A stretch of DNA of 64,000 nucleotides from Myxococcus xanthus (lineage in GTDB: Bacteria > Myxococcota > Myxococcia > Myxococcales > Myxococcaceae). Shown here piece by piece: positions 30,951-40,277 of this stretch; within the stretch, counting starts at the first letter, position 1; each line of letters opens with the position of its first letter. The notes beneath the pieces were generated by a model. The model was not told the origin of the DNA. It worked only from the letters and a program-made list of their open reading frames with translations, and did no database searches. The stretch lies in the NCBI RefSeq assembly GCF_900106535.1, contig NZ_FNOH01000006.1, positions 248,001-312,000 on the forward strand, written 5' to 3'. A program made the position numbers and the translations under genes.

Positions 30951-32465
30951 ATGGACGACGAGCAGCGGGCGCACAGGTCGCTTTGGACGGTGACGGCCCC
31001 CCCGCGGGACTTCCCGGCGCTGCCGGGTGACGTGACGGTGGACGTGGCCATCATTGGCGGGGGGATGGCGGGGCTGACCACGGCGTGGCTCCTGAAGCGC
31101 GCTGGCAAGCGCGTGGTGGTGCTGGACATGCACCGCATCCTGTCGGGGCAGACGGGCCAGACGACCGCGCACCTCACCGAGGTGCTCGACACGCCCTACG
31201 CCACGCTGCGGCGCGACTTCGGTGAGAAGGGGGCTCAGCTCGCGGCGTCCTCCAGCCGCGCGGCCATCGAGCAGATCGCCGCGCGGGTCGACGAGCTCGG
31301 CATCGACTGTGACTTCCAGCGCGTGCCCATGTACCGCTACGCGGAGACGGAGCGCGAGCTGGCCGAGCTGCACCACGAAGTCACCGCCGCGCGCGAGGCC
31401 GGCTTGCTGGCCACCTTCACCCAGGACGTGCCCTTGCCGTATCCCGTGAAGGGCGCCCTGCGGGTGGAGGACCAGGCGCTCTTCCATCCTCGCAAGTACC
31501 TGCTGGCGCTGGCGGACCGGATTCCCGGCGACGGCAGCCACATCTTCGAGAACACGCGGGTGACGGAGGTTCACGACGGCGCGCCCTGCCGCGTCGTTAC
31601 CGACCGGGGCACCGTCACCGCCGCGGCCGTGGTGGAGGCCACCACCACGCCGCTCAACCGCGTGGCCATGCACACCAAGCTCTACCCCTACCGCACCTAC
31701 GTGGTGGCAGGGCCGCTCAACGGGCCGCTGGAGCCGGGCCAGTACTGCGACAGCCAGGAGCCCTATCACTACATCCGCACGCAGCAGGTGAACGGGCGCA
31801 CCTACGTCATCGTGGGCGGCGAGGACCACAAGGTCGGCACCGACGAGGACACCGCCCGGCGCTACGCCGCGCTGGAGGCCTACACGCTGCGGCGCTTCCC
31901 GGTGACGGACATCACCCACCGCTGGTCCGGCCAGGTCATCGAGCCCGCGGACGGGCTGGCGTACATCGGCCGCAACACGGCCAGCCGCCACGTGTACGTG
32001 GCCACCGGCTTCTCCGGCACGGGCATGACGTTCGGCACGCTGGCGGGGATGATTCTCTCCGACGCCATCCTCGACAGGCAGAACCCCTTCGCGGCGCTCT
32101 ACTCGGCGACGCGGGTGAAGCCCCAGGCGGGCGCGAAGGACTTCATCCAGGAGAACGCGGAGGTCGCCTTCCGCTTCGTCGCGGATCGCCTGTCCCGGCC
32201 GAACGAGCACCGGCTGGCGGACGTGGCGCCCGGCGAGGGCAAGGTCCTGGAGGTGGCGGGACAGAAGGTCGCGGTGTACCGCGCGGAGGACGGCATCACG
32301 CACGCGGTGTCCCCGGTGTGTACGCACCTGGGCTGCCACGTGCACTGGAACGGCGCGGAGCGCTCCTGGGACTGTCCCTGTCACGGGGGGCGCTTCAGTC
32401 CCACCGGCAAGGTGCTCAACGGCCCCGCCGTGAAGGACCTGCCGGCGAAGAAGCTGCCGACCTGA
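30951..32465 (+). CDS. FAD-dependent oxidoreductase with C-terminal Rieske [2Fe-2S] domain
   Basis: A 504-residue fusion. The N-terminal DAO domain opens with VDVAIIGGGMAGLTTAWLL (FAD-binding GxGxxG at about 36-41) and closes near VYVATGFSGTGMTFGTLAG. From about 420 comes a Rieske domain with both ligand pairs, CTHLGCHV (C, H) and CPCHGGRF (C, H). Such proteins pass electrons between an iron-sulphur centre and flavin; the substrate is unknown. The ATG at 30951 lacks a clear ribosome-binding site. A hemerythrin gene follows 57 bases later, hinting at an oxygen- or redox-related unit. It is divergent from the gvp-kinase operon across 215 bases. Confidence 0.9.
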   Translation: MDDEQRAHRSLWTVTAPPRDFPALPGDVTVDVAIIGGGMAGLTTAWLLKRAGKRVVVLDMHRILSGQTGQTTAHLTEVLDTPYATLRRDFGEKGAQLAASSSRAAIEQIAARVDELGIDCDFQRVPMYRYAETERELAELHHEVTAAREAGLLATFTQDVPLPYPVKGALRVEDQALFHPRKYLLALADRIPGDGSHIFENTRVTEVHDGAPCRVVTDRGTVTAAAVVEATTTPLNRVAMHTKLYPYRTYVVAGPLNGPLEPGQYCDSQEPYHYIRTQQVNGRTYVIVGGEDHKVGTDEDTARRYAALEAYTLRRFPVTDITHRWSGQVIEPADGLAYIGRNTASRHVYVATGFSGTGMTFGTLAGMILSDAILDRQNPFAALYSATRVKPQAGAKDFIQENAEVAFRFVADRLSRPNEHRLADVAPGEGKVLEVAGQKVAVYRAEDGITHAVSPVCTHLGCHVHWNGAERSWDCPCHGGRFSPTGKVLNGPAVKDLPAKKLPT

Positions 32466-32522
32466 GCCACACGTCTTCACGCCTCAACACGACACCCATC
32501 ATCCACAAGGGAGAGGGCGACC

Positions 32523-33011
32523 ATGGACGCTATCGAACTGTTGGCGCAGCAACACGACGAGGTGAAGAAGCTGTTCAAGAAGTACGAGAAGCTCTCGGAG
32601 GGGGCGGAGGCGAAACGCCAGGAGCTCTTCGAGATGATTACCGACCGCTTGAGCGCGCACGCCTCCATCGAGGAGCAATACTTCTATCCCGCGGCCAAGG
32701 CGCAGGACACGGAGGACCTCTTGCGCGAGGCCGCCGAGGAACACCTGTCCGCCAAGCGCCTCATCGCCGACCTGCTGGACCTGGAGCCGTCGGACGAGGA
32801 GTTCGACGCGAAGATGCAGGTGCTCCAGGAGCAGATTGAGCACCACGTCGAAGAGGAAGAGGGCGAGCTGTTCAAGAAGGTCCGCAAGCTCCTGTCCAAG
32901 GAGCAGCTCGTGGACCTGGGTGTCCAGATGCAGCAGGAGTTCGAGGAGCTCATGGAGGGCGAGCCTCGCACCCAGGTGCCGGCCGAGACGGAGCACGCCG
33001 CGCCGATTTGA
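32523..33011 (+). CDS. Hemerythrin HHE domain protein
   Basis: A 162-residue four-helix protein with diiron ligands in the expected order: LLAQQHDEVKKLF, LSAHASIEEQYFYP, AAEEHLSAKRLI and IEHHVEEEEGELF. It would bind a diiron centre for oxygen or NO sensing or iron handling. A good ribosome-binding site (GGGAGAGGG) stands about seven bases before the ATG. It probably shares a transcript with the Rieske oxidoreductase. Confidence 0.9.
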   Translation: MDAIELLAQQHDEVKKLFKKYEKLSEGAEAKRQELFEMITDRLSAHASIEEQYFYPAAKAQDTEDLLREAAEEHLSAKRLIADLLDLEPSDEEFDAKMQVLQEQIEHHVEEEEGELFKKVRKLLSKEQLVDLGVQMQQEFEELMEGEPRTQVPAETEHAAPI

Positions 33012-33081
33012 GCGGCGGCGGCTTGTCGCAAGAATCGGGTTGCGTGAAGGGGGCTGGGCGGCGGCATCATGGTCGCCGCCC

Positions 33082-33756
33082 ATGCCGCGTCCTCCTCCCG
33101 ACGTCATTCGATACCCCAGCTACTACACGCCCTCGGTCCGCCGTGCCCTGTCGCGCGCGGACCCGACGCTGGGCGCGTTGATGAAGAGCGTTGGCCCCTT
33201 CCGGCTCCAGGTGCGTCCGCTGCACAGCCCCTTCGGTGCGCTGGCGGAGTCCATCGTCTACCAGCAGCTCCACGGCAAGGCGGCCGCCACCATCTTCGGT
33301 CGCGTGTGCGAGCGCGTGGGCTCGGGACGCAAGTTCACGCCGGAAGCGCTGCTGGCCGTTCCGGACACGTCGCTGCGCGAAGCGGGACTGTCCGCCAACA
33401 AGCTGGCCGCGCTCCAGGACCTGGCGCGCAAGACGCTGGACGGCACCGTGCCTCCGCTGGCCAAGGTGCGGCGCATGGATGACGCCGAGCTCATCGAGCA
33501 CTTCACCCAGGTGCGTGGCATTGGCCAGTGGACGGTGGAGATGCTGCTCATGTTCCAACTCGAGCGGCCTGACGTGCTGCCCGTGGACGACTACGGCGTG
33601 CGCAAGGGCTTCATGAAGGCCTATGGCCTGACGGAGATGCCCAAGCCCAAGGCGCTGCTTGCTTATGGCGAACGCTGGCGGCCCTGGCGCTCGGTGGCCA
33701 GTTGGTACATGTGGCGCTCGGCGGAGCTCCCCGACGCGCCGACCGTGGAGGGCTGA
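33082..33756 (+). CDS. DNA-3-methyladenine glycosylase II (AlkA-type HhH-GPD)
   Basis: A 224-residue base-excision glycosylase that removes alkylated purines. The helix-hairpin-helix and loop are VRGIGQWTVEMLLMF (about 148-162), with the catalytic Asp in VLPVDDYGVRKGF. ESIVYQQLHGKAAATIFGRV near residue 55 is also family-typical. ATG 33082 was chosen because codons upstream in the frame fall over the hemerythrin gene. It lacks the extra N-terminal domain of E. coli AlkA, as many bacterial members do. Confidence 0.92.
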   Translation: MPRPPPDVIRYPSYYTPSVRRALSRADPTLGALMKSVGPFRLQVRPLHSPFGALAESIVYQQLHGKAAATIFGRVCERVGSGRKFTPEALLAVPDTSLREAGLSANKLAALQDLARKTLDGTVPPLAKVRRMDDAELIEHFTQVRGIGQWTVEMLLMFQLERPDVLPVDDYGVRKGFMKAYGLTEMPKPKALLAYGERWRPWRSVASWYMWRSAELPDAPTVEG

Positions 33757-33777
33757 CGGCGTTTCTGGGCTGTGGCC

Positions 33778-35043
33778 TCAGGCGGTGTTGAGCGTGGTGC
33801 TCGGGGCGTGCTTCTGGCGCCGCATGGGCACCAGCAGCACCAGGAAGGCCACGGACAGGACGGTGCCCAGCAGGAAGACGGGCGCGTAGCCCAGGCTGAG
33901 TCCGTGCTTCGCGTCCGCGAGCCAGCCCGCGAGCGGGCCCGCGGGCGCCTTGCCCCAGACCTCCATGCTGGCGAGCAGCGTGTAGTGCGTGGCGCCGATG
34001 CGGCGGTCCACGCGCGACATCATGAAGGCGAACATCACCGTGGTGAGTGCGCCGCCGAAGAGCTCCTCGGCCATGGTGATGCCGATGACGCCCGCGTCGG
34101 TGACGCCTCCGGTGGCCAGCAGCCACCGCCCCACCAGGGGAATCACCCGCAGCGACGCGGTGAGCCCCACGGCGCCCAGCAGCGGCATGCGCGAGGCCAG
34201 CAGTCCTCCGGCTAGTGAGCCGACAATGGACGCGCCCGTGCCCCACGTTCCCACCCACAGGCCAATCTGCGCGGCGGTGAAGCCCGCGTCGACGAGGAAC
34301 GGCTTGAAGAGCACGTCGGACATGCTCTCGCCCAGCTTGTACGTGGTGATGAAGAGCAGCAGCCAGCCCGCGCCCGGCAGCAGGAGCGCCTTCTTGAGCC
34401 GCTGGAACAGCTCGCGCCAATCCGGCTCCTGCCGGGCGGTGGCCGCGGACGGCGTGGCGTGCGCCTCGGGGGGAGACTCCCGGGCGAAGAGCATCACCAT
34501 GAAGACGGCCAGACACAGCAGCGCCATGGCGACGAAGAGGCCGGACCAGCCGATGCGCGCGCTGGCCCACACCAGCAGCCCGCCGCCCGTCAGCATTCCC
34601 AGCTTGTAGCCCACCACCTGCGCGGTGTTGCCCAGGCCCAGCTCACTGGGGCGCAGGGTGTCCACGGCGAAGCCATCCACCGCGATGTCCTGCGTGGCGG
34701 CGAACAGGTTCATCAGGAAGACGAGCGCCAGCAGGGCGGGGAGCGCGTCTCGTGAAGCCGCGACCGCCGCCGCGGCGCAACTGGCCGCGAGCCCCACCTG
34801 CATCGGCAGAATCCACGACTTGCGCCGGCCGATGCGCGTCGAGCCATACCGGTCCACCAGGGGCGCCCAGAGCGCCTTGAGGGCCCAGGGCAACCACAGC
34901 GCGCCGAGCAGTCCAATGGTGGTCAGCGAGACGCCCTGCGAGCGCAGGTACACCGGCAGGGCGGTGGCCTGGAAGCCGAAGGGCAGGCCCTGCACGAAGT
35001 AGAGCATGCACAGCAGGGCGAGCCGGGACGACGGGAGTCTCAT
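33778..35043 (-). CDS. MFS transporter, AmpG-like
   Basis: A 421-residue protein with about 12 membrane segments. The opening LCMLYFVQGLPFGFQATALPVYLRSQGVS and MNLFAATQDIAVDGFAVD are close to AmpG, the permease that imports anhydro-muropeptides during cell-wall recycling. Other members of this branch carry acetyl-CoA or siderophores, so AmpG function is likely but not certain. ATG 35043 (MRLPSSRLALL) was chosen; further upstream the frame is non-membrane-like. It is divergent from the APC permease gene with a 210-base gap in which nothing was recognised. Confidence 0.8.
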   Translation of the reverse strand: MRLPSSRLALLCMLYFVQGLPFGFQATALPVYLRSQGVSLTTIGLLGALWLPWALKALWAPLVDRYGSTRIGRRKSWILPMQVGLAASCAAAAVAASRDALPALLALVFLMNLFAATQDIAVDGFAVDTLRPSELGLGNTAQVVGYKLGMLTGGGLLVWASARIGWSGLFVAMALLCLAVFMVMLFARESPPEAHATPSAATARQEPDWRELFQRLKKALLLPGAGWLLLFITTYKLGESMSDVLFKPFLVDAGFTAAQIGLWVGTWGTGASIVGSLAGGLLASRMPLLGAVGLTASLRVIPLVGRWLLATGGVTDAGVIGITMAEELFGGALTTVMFAFMMSRVDRRIGATHYTLLASMEVWGKAPAGPLAGWLADAKHGLSLGYAPVFLLGTVLSVAFLVLLVPMRRQKHAPSTTLNTA

Positions 35044-35253
35044 TGACACCCAGCATAGAGCCACCGGGTCGGGAACGAGGAAGTGTCCGCTCGCCACTCC
35101 GGATGTGGGGCCCTGTCCACGGCAATGCACTGGGGCCCTGCGTCTCATGGACGGGGAGGGGACGGTCTCTAGGCTCATCCTCCCCACGGCCGGGTCGCGG
35201 CCTCATCTTGCGCCGGACGGCGGAGGCTGCCGCGGCGCGTGGAGCACGTCACC

Positions 35254-36681
35254 ATGCAGGAGCAGCAAGCAGGAGTCGAAGTCGTGAAGCGTGGTGAGTC
35301 CGCGCCGTCGCCGTCGTTGCGCGTGCTGGATGTGATGGCCCTGACAGTGGGCATCGTCCTGGGAGCAGGCATCTTCAAGGCGCCCTCGCTGGTGGCCGCG
35401 CAGTCCGGCAGCGGTGAGGCCATGCTGCTCACGTGGCTGCTGGGCGGTGTCGCGTCGCTGGTGGGCGCGCTGTGTTACGCGGAGCTGGCCAGCGCCTGGC
35501 CACACCCGGGCGGGGACTACCACTACCTGTACCGCGCGCTGGGCAAGGGGCCCGCTTTCCTTTTCGCGTGGGCGCGGCTGACCGTCATCCCCACCGGCTC
35601 CATCGCACTGCTGGCCTTCGTCTTCGGGGACTACGCCACGCAGCTCTTCCCCCTGGGCCTGTATTCGTCGCCCGTCTATGCGGCCATGCTGGTGGTGGGG
35701 CTGACGGCGGTGAACATCGCCGGACTTCGGCAGGGGACCCGTACGCAGAACCTGCTCACGGCCCTGGAGGTTCTGGGCGTGGGGGCTGTCGTCATCGTGG
35801 GGTTGCTTTTCACGCCCGCGCTGGTGCCCGCGGCGGCGCCGCCGGCACCGGCCGCGTCGTCAGGGACCGCCTGGGGCCTGGCCATGGTGTTCGTGCTGCT
35901 GACGTACGGCGGCTGGAATGAGGTGGCGTACCTGTCCTCGGAGGTGCGGGGTTCGCGGCGCACCATCGCCTGGTCGCTGTTGGCGAGCATCGGGCTGGTG
36001 ACGGCGCTGTACCTGCTGGTCAACGTGGCCTACCTGCGCGGCCTGGGGCTCGAAGGCATGGCGCGTTCGGAGGCGGTGGCCGCGGACCTGATGCAGCGCG
36101 CGGTGGGCAGCGGGGGCGCGCTGGTGTTGAGCGTCATCATCGCCATCTCCGCGCTGACGTCCGCCAACGCCACGGTGCTGACGGGGGCTCGGACCCACTA
36201 TGCCTTCGGGCGGGACAGCGTGCTGTTCAATGGGCTGGGGCAGTGGCATGCGAAGTCCAATGGCCCGTCCCGCGCGCTGCTGGTGCAGGGGGCCATCTCC
36301 CTGGCGCTGGTGGGGCTGGGGACGCTGACGCGTCAGGGCTTCGAGACGATGGTGGAGTACACCGCGCCCGTCTTCTGGCTCTTCTTCCTGCTGACGGGCG
36401 TGTCGCTGATGGTGCTGCGCGTGCGTGAGCCGGATGCGCCGCGGCCGTTCCGCGTGCCGCTGTATCCGCTCACGCCGCTGCTCTTCATCGGCATCTGCGC
36501 CTACGTCCTCTATTCCAGCCTGGCCTTCACCGGGCTGGGCGCGCTCGCGGGGCTGGCAGTGCTGGGCACGGGCGGCGTGCTGCTCGCCGTGGAGGCGGTG
36601 CGCACCCGCAGGGGCTCGCAGGGGACCTCCCCCAAGGCCAGTTCCTCTCCCAGACTGCAACGAACGAAGGAGGCGACATGA
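35254..36681 (+). CDS. APC-family amino acid permease
   Basis: A 475-residue membrane protein with about 12 segments. LDVMALTVGIVLGAGIFKAPSLVA contains the GxG-I-F helix-1 motif of the APC superfamily, and YAELASAWPHPGGDYHYLYRALG is the usual second signature. Substrate unknown. ATG 35254 (GGAG nine bases upstream) was preferred over GTG 35239, five codons earlier. The stop overlaps the following exported methyltransferase by four bases. Confidence 0.9.
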   Translation: MQEQQAGVEVVKRGESAPSPSLRVLDVMALTVGIVLGAGIFKAPSLVAAQSGSGEAMLLTWLLGGVASLVGALCYAELASAWPHPGGDYHYLYRALGKGPAFLFAWARLTVIPTGSIALLAFVFGDYATQLFPLGLYSSPVYAAMLVVGLTAVNIAGLRQGTRTQNLLTALEVLGVGAVVIVGLLFTPALVPAAAPPAPAASSGTAWGLAMVFVLLTYGGWNEVAYLSSEVRGSRRTIAWSLLASIGLVTALYLLVNVAYLRGLGLEGMARSEAVAADLMQRAVGSGGALVLSVIIAISALTSANATVLTGARTHYAFGRDSVLFNGLGQWHAKSNGPSRALLVQGAISLALVGLGTLTRQGFETMVEYTAPVFWLFFLLTGVSLMVLRVREPDAPRPFRVPLYPLTPLLFIGICAYVLYSSLAFTGLGALAGLAVLGTGGVLLAVEAVRTRRGSQGTSPKASSSPRLQRTKEAT

Positions 36682-37283
36682 AGCGAATGATGGTGGTTTT
36701 CGCGTTCACGGCGGCGATGGCCGCGAACGCCGCGAGCGTTTCGACGGCGCAGCAGACGGTGACGGTGCAGGTCCGCGGACCCGCGGGCAGTTCGATTCAG
36801 TCGCCCGAGGTTCCCTTCGTCCCCACGCCGGAAGGTGCCGTGGACGGGATGCTGGCATTGGCTGGCGTGAAGCCCGGGGACACTGTCTATGATTTGGGCA
36901 GCGGTGACGGCCGCATCGTCATCTCCGCGGTCCAGAAGCACGGGGCGAAGCACGCCGTGGGCGTGGACATCAACCCGGAGCGCATCGCCGAGGCCAACCA
37001 GAACGCGAGCCAGGCGGGCGTGAAGAACAAGGTGGAGTTCCGCCAGGGGGACCTCTTCGACGCGGACATCCGTGACGCGTCGGTGGTGACGCTCTACCTG
37101 TTGCCCTCCGTCAACGAGCGGCTCAAGTCCAAGCTGCTCTCGGAGCTGAAGCCAGGCACGCGCATCGTGTCGCACAGCTTCGACATGGGTGACTGGGCGC
37201 CGACCAAGACGGTGCAGAGCGAGGGACGGACGCTCTACCTCTGGGTCGTCCCCGAGCGCGGCACGGGCGGCGCGCCCCGCTGA
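36678..37283 (+). CDS. Predicted exported class I SAM-dependent methyltransferase
   Basis: A 201-residue protein with a likely Sec signal (MKRMMVVFAFTAAMAANAAS, cleavage after an Ala-rich site near 19-24) followed by a Rossmann methyltransferase: motif I VYDLGSGDGRIVI, acidic loop AVGVDINPERI, NKVEFRQGDLFDADI and VVTLYLLPSVNERL. The SAM site is complete. An extracytoplasmic location is odd because SAM is made in the cytoplasm; the signal could instead be a membrane tether. It is translationally coupled (ATGA) to an APC permease gene. The substrate is unknown. Confidence 0.82.
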   Translation: MKRMMVVFAFTAAMAANAASVSTAQQTVTVQVRGPAGSSIQSPEVPFVPTPEGAVDGMLALAGVKPGDTVYDLGSGDGRIVISAVQKHGAKHAVGVDINPERIAEANQNASQAGVKNKVEFRQGDLFDADIRDASVVTLYLLPSVNERLKSKLLSELKPGTRIVSHSFDMGDWAPTKTVQSEGRTLYLWVVPERGTGGAPR

Positions 37284-37342
37284 GTGCGGCTCGAGGCGTC
37301 CGGGGCCGGCCACCTCGCATGGAGGGGCCGGGCCATTTCACG

Positions 37343-38632
37343 TCAGGGCGCCGGAGGCGGCTGACCCGGCGTGCGCGAGTAGTGGAGCACCATGGCCTCC
37401 AGCCGCGACAGGGCCTTCTCCAGCGTCTCCATGGACGGGCCGAAGGACAGGCGCACGTAGCCGCGGAAGCGGGAGGGTCGCGCGCGGCGCTTGCCGGGAT
37501 TCACGTCGAAGAACTCGCCCGGAACGGCGATGATTTTCTGGTCCAGCGCGGCGCGGAAGAAGCCCATGCCGTCGTTGAGCGGCGGCGGCAGCCCGGACAC
37601 GTTGCCCCAGACATAGAAGGTGCCGTCCGGCGCGCGGTCCGTGCGGATGCCGATGCGCTCCAGCCGGGAGTGGAAGCGGTCCCGCTTCTCCCGGAAGGTG
37701 TTGTGGATGGCCATCGTCTCCGCCACCACGGGCTCCTCCTGGAGGAGCTGAATCGCCGCGCGCTGGAGCGGCCGGCTCCCTCCGCCATCCAGGAAGCTCC
37801 CCGCGCTGGCGACCGCATCGATGACCTGGCGCGGCCCCACGGTCCACGTCATGCGCCAGCCCGGGTAGCGCCAGTTCTTGGTGAAGCCGTCGAACAAGAC
37901 CACCGGGTCCTTGTTCACGTCCTCCACGTAGCGGGCGGCGCTCTCCACCGGCAGGTGTCCGGGGCGGCCCGTCCAGATGTAGTGCGAATAGAACTCGTCG
38001 ACCAGCAGCGCGCACTCATGCTCGCGGGCCACGCTCACCCAGCGCGCCATCTCCTCGCCGTGCACGAGCTTGCCGGTGGGGTTGCAGGGGTTGGAGAAGA
38101 GCAGGGCGGACAGACCCCGGCCCTGCACCTCGCGCCGCAAGTCCTCCGCGGTGAAGGCGTAGCCGCGCTCACCCTCCAGGAGGATGGGGATGGCGGTGAA
38201 CGCCTTGAAGACGTCCAACAGCTCCTCATACGCCGTGTAGTCCGGCAGGAAGTGGCCCAGGTTGATGGCGCCCAGGCTGGCCGCGGCGCGGGTGAGCGCC
38301 GCGCGGCCGCCGCCAGACAGGCACACGTTCTCCGCGCTGTACTGGCTGGGCATGCCCCGGCGGTAGAGCCGGTTGTAGAGGCTTGCGATGGACTCGCGCA
38401 CCTCCCAGAGCCCGGCGACGGGGGCGTACTCCATGTCGGCCACGTCGATGGTGACCTGGTTCAGCCGGGGCGGCGCGCCGGGGAGGTCTCCCGTCTCCGG
38501 CTGGCCCTGGCCCAGGTTGCACCACTCCGGGTTGCTGGAGCGGTAGCCGCGGCGGGTGGCCTCGGCGGTGACGAAGATGACGCCGGTGCGGGGCACGGCG
38601 CGGAATGCCGGAAGGGGGACGTCGTCGCTCAC
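37343..38632 (-). CDS. PLP-dependent aminotransferase, class I/II
   Basis: A 429-residue fold-type I aminotransferase. GQGQPETGDLPG near residue 41, FSNPCNPTGKLV (substrate Asn), VDEFYSHYIW, and the PLP lysine Lys252 in FTKNWRYPGWR are all in place, with RLSFGP near the end for the carboxylate-binding Arg. The amino donor and product are not evident. The start is a GTG at 38632 (MSDDVPLPAF). It is convergent with the exported methyltransferase and lies 54 bases after a lipoprotein gene on the same strand. Confidence 0.9.
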   Translation of the reverse strand: MSDDVPLPAFRAVPRTGVIFVTAEATRRGYRSSNPEWCNLGQGQPETGDLPGAPPRLNQVTIDVADMEYAPVAGLWEVRESIASLYNRLYRRGMPSQYSAENVCLSGGGRAALTRAAASLGAINLGHFLPDYTAYEELLDVFKAFTAIPILLEGERGYAFTAEDLRREVQGRGLSALLFSNPCNPTGKLVHGEEMARWVSVAREHECALLVDEFYSHYIWTGRPGHLPVESAARYVEDVNKDPVVLFDGFTKNWRYPGWRMTWTVGPRQVIDAVASAGSFLDGGGSRPLQRAAIQLLQEEPVVAETMAIHNTFREKRDRFHSRLERIGIRTDRAPDGTFYVWGNVSGLPPPLNDGMGFFRAALDQKIIAVPGEFFDVNPGKRRARPSRFRGYVRLSFGPSMETLEKALSRLEAMVLHYSRTPGQPPPAP

Positions 38633-38686
38633 GGCATCACACCCTAGCGGAAGTCCGCCCCGTGCGCGCTGCCGCCGCGCGCCCGC

Positions 38687-39493
38687 TCAGCGGACGATGG
38701 GCACCGTCACCGGCTCCAGGTCGTCGACCGTCACCTCGGCCTTGCCCAGGCGCCACAGGACGGGCTGGAAGCGGGCTTCCACGCGCCGCCCGTCCGCCGT
38801 CTCCAGCACCGCGGTACCTTCCTTCGGCAGGTATTCACCCACCTCGTAGTGCAGCCCCGTCAGCGTGAGGCGGTCGGTGCCCTGAGGGCCCGTCAGCTCG
38901 CCTGGACCGTCCAGCACCAGCGACGTGCCACCAAACACGGGCATGCCGGCTCGCATGCCCACGCGGCCATCGACGCGGAACGTGTGGCCCTCCCGTCCAG
39001 GGACGCCGCCCTGCACATCCGCCCACAGGCGCGTCTCGTCGCCGCACGTGCCGTAGCCCACCTCCGCCTGGAGCGGGTGTCCGTCCACTGTCAGTCCGCG
39101 CAGGTCCGCCTCCACTTCCATGAGGTCCTCGCCGCCGCGGTAGAGGAACGCCGCCTGACCGGCGAAGCGCAGGCCGTGCACGTCACAGCCGCCTTCATCG
39201 AAGGTGAGCACCACGCGGTCCGTCACGCTGTCATGGGGCTCCACCGCGGCGTGGGCGCAGGCCCACCGCCCGCGCACGCCATGCGCGGCGGTGCTGAGGA
39301 AGGCGCGACGGGGCTCACCGCAGGTGTACACCGGCAGCACGCCCAGGGCTTCCAGCGCGCCGCGCACCTGATGCGAGGCCGCCACCACGCGCTCCACGCG
39401 CTGACGGGCCGCGTCCACTTCTTCCTGCGTGGGGGCTCCGCCGCCACAGGCGGTGACGAGGACGGTGAGGGCAAGACAGGTGATGCGTCGCAT
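38687..39493 (-). CDS. Putative lipoprotein, unknown function
   Basis: A 268-residue protein with signal MRRITCLALTVLVTAC (lipidation at Cys16). After a short helix (EEVDAARQRVERVVAAS) the mature domain has six or so cysteines (C in YTCGEPRR, WACAHAA, GGCDVHG, YGTCGDE) likely to form disulphides, and long beta-rich segments. No family recognised. The chosen ATG 39493 has GGAGAAG five bases upstream; an upstream frame lacks support. Between this start and dps lie 176 bases in which no element was recognised. Confidence 0.75.
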   Translation of the reverse strand: MRRITCLALTVLVTACGGGAPTQEEVDAARQRVERVVAASHQVRGALEALGVLPVYTCGEPRRAFLSTAAHGVRGRWACAHAAVEPHDSVTDRVVLTFDEGGCDVHGLRFAGQAAFLYRGGEDLMEVEADLRGLTVDGHPLQAEVGYGTCGDETRLWADVQGGVPGREGHTFRVDGRVGMRAGMPVFGGTSLVLDGPGELTGPQGTDRLTLTGLHYEVGEYLPKEGTAVLETADGRRVEARFQPVLWRLGKAEVTVDDLEPVTVPIVR

Positions 39494-39669
39494 GGGCGCT
39501 TCTCCAGGGGTGCACGACACCGCGGCTTCGCGGCGGGTCATGCCCCCGTGGAGAGCAACCATCATGCCCGGTGCAACCTCGCGAGAACACGAGGCTCGGC
39601 CGGAACAGGGCCTGGGATGTGCGTGCAGCGGGTTGCACAGCCCCGGCGGGCCCGTCCGGGTGAGGCGGC

Positions 39670-40146
39670 TCAGCCTTCGAGCGAAGCGCGCAGGAACCAC
39701 GCGTGCTTCTCGAACTCGGTGATGATGTCCGTGGTGAGGCCCTCGGAGTCCGAGTCCCCGTTCTCGACGAAGAGGGCGCGGCTCTTCCGCAGGCCGTCCA
39801 GGTAGACTTCGATGCGCTCGGCCAGGAGCTTCACGTGCTCCATGTCACGCGTCGTCTCCTGCGGATACTCCGGCAGGCGGCTCGTCTTGCCCACGTGGCG
39901 GCTGGTGCCGTAGGCCTTGCCACCGAGCGTCACCGCGCGCTCGGCGATGGAGTCGTTGTGCGTGGCCAGGCTCACCGCGAACGTCTCGAACAGCGGGTGG
40001 AGCGAGGCGAACTGCGGACCCTTGATGTTCCAGTGCGCGACCTTGATTTGCGAGTGCAGGTCGAGCCCGTCGGCGAGCCGCTCGTTGAGCGATTCAGCGA
40101 TGGCGGCGCGGGCCTTCTCGGGAAGGGGGCTGGGGCTGCGGTACAT
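39670..40146 (-). CDS. dps: Dps family DNA-binding ferritin-like protein
   Basis: A 158-residue Dps protein, which stores iron at an inter-subunit ferroxidase site and protects DNA from peroxide. LHSQIKVAHWNIKGPQFASLHPLFE and HNDSIAERAVTLGG supply the ferroxidase His, Asp and Glu ligands. AGGA precedes the ATG at 40146 by about eight bases. It lies downstream of ahpCD but is separated from them by an intrinsic terminator, so it probably has its own promoter in 40147-40204. Confidence 0.93.
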   Translation of the reverse strand: MYRSPSPLPEKARAAIAESLNERLADGLDLHSQIKVAHWNIKGPQFASLHPLFETFAVSLATHNDSIAERAVTLGGKAYGTSRHVGKTSRLPEYPQETTRDMEHVKLLAERIEVYLDGLRKSRALFVENGDSDSEGLTTDIITEFEKHAWFLRASLEG

Positions 40147-40204
40147 GGTGTCTTCCTTTCGAATGTGTGTTTGTCGGTGTCGGCTGGTTGGATGCGCGGC
40201 GGCC

Positions 40205-40244
40205 AAAAAGGGAGCGCCCCCCGGTGTTTCCACCGGAGGGCGCT
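40205..40244 (-). terminator. Intrinsic terminator after ahpD
   Basis: Read on the minus strand, a 14-base stem with one mismatch (40231-40244 with 40213-40226) and a four-base GAAA loop is followed by CCC then TTTTT (40205-40209). It ends the ahpC-ahpD transcript 33 bases after the ahpD stop. Confidence 0.88.
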
Positions 40245-40277
40245 TGAAACTTCCGCGATGCCTCGCGACAGAGGGGC

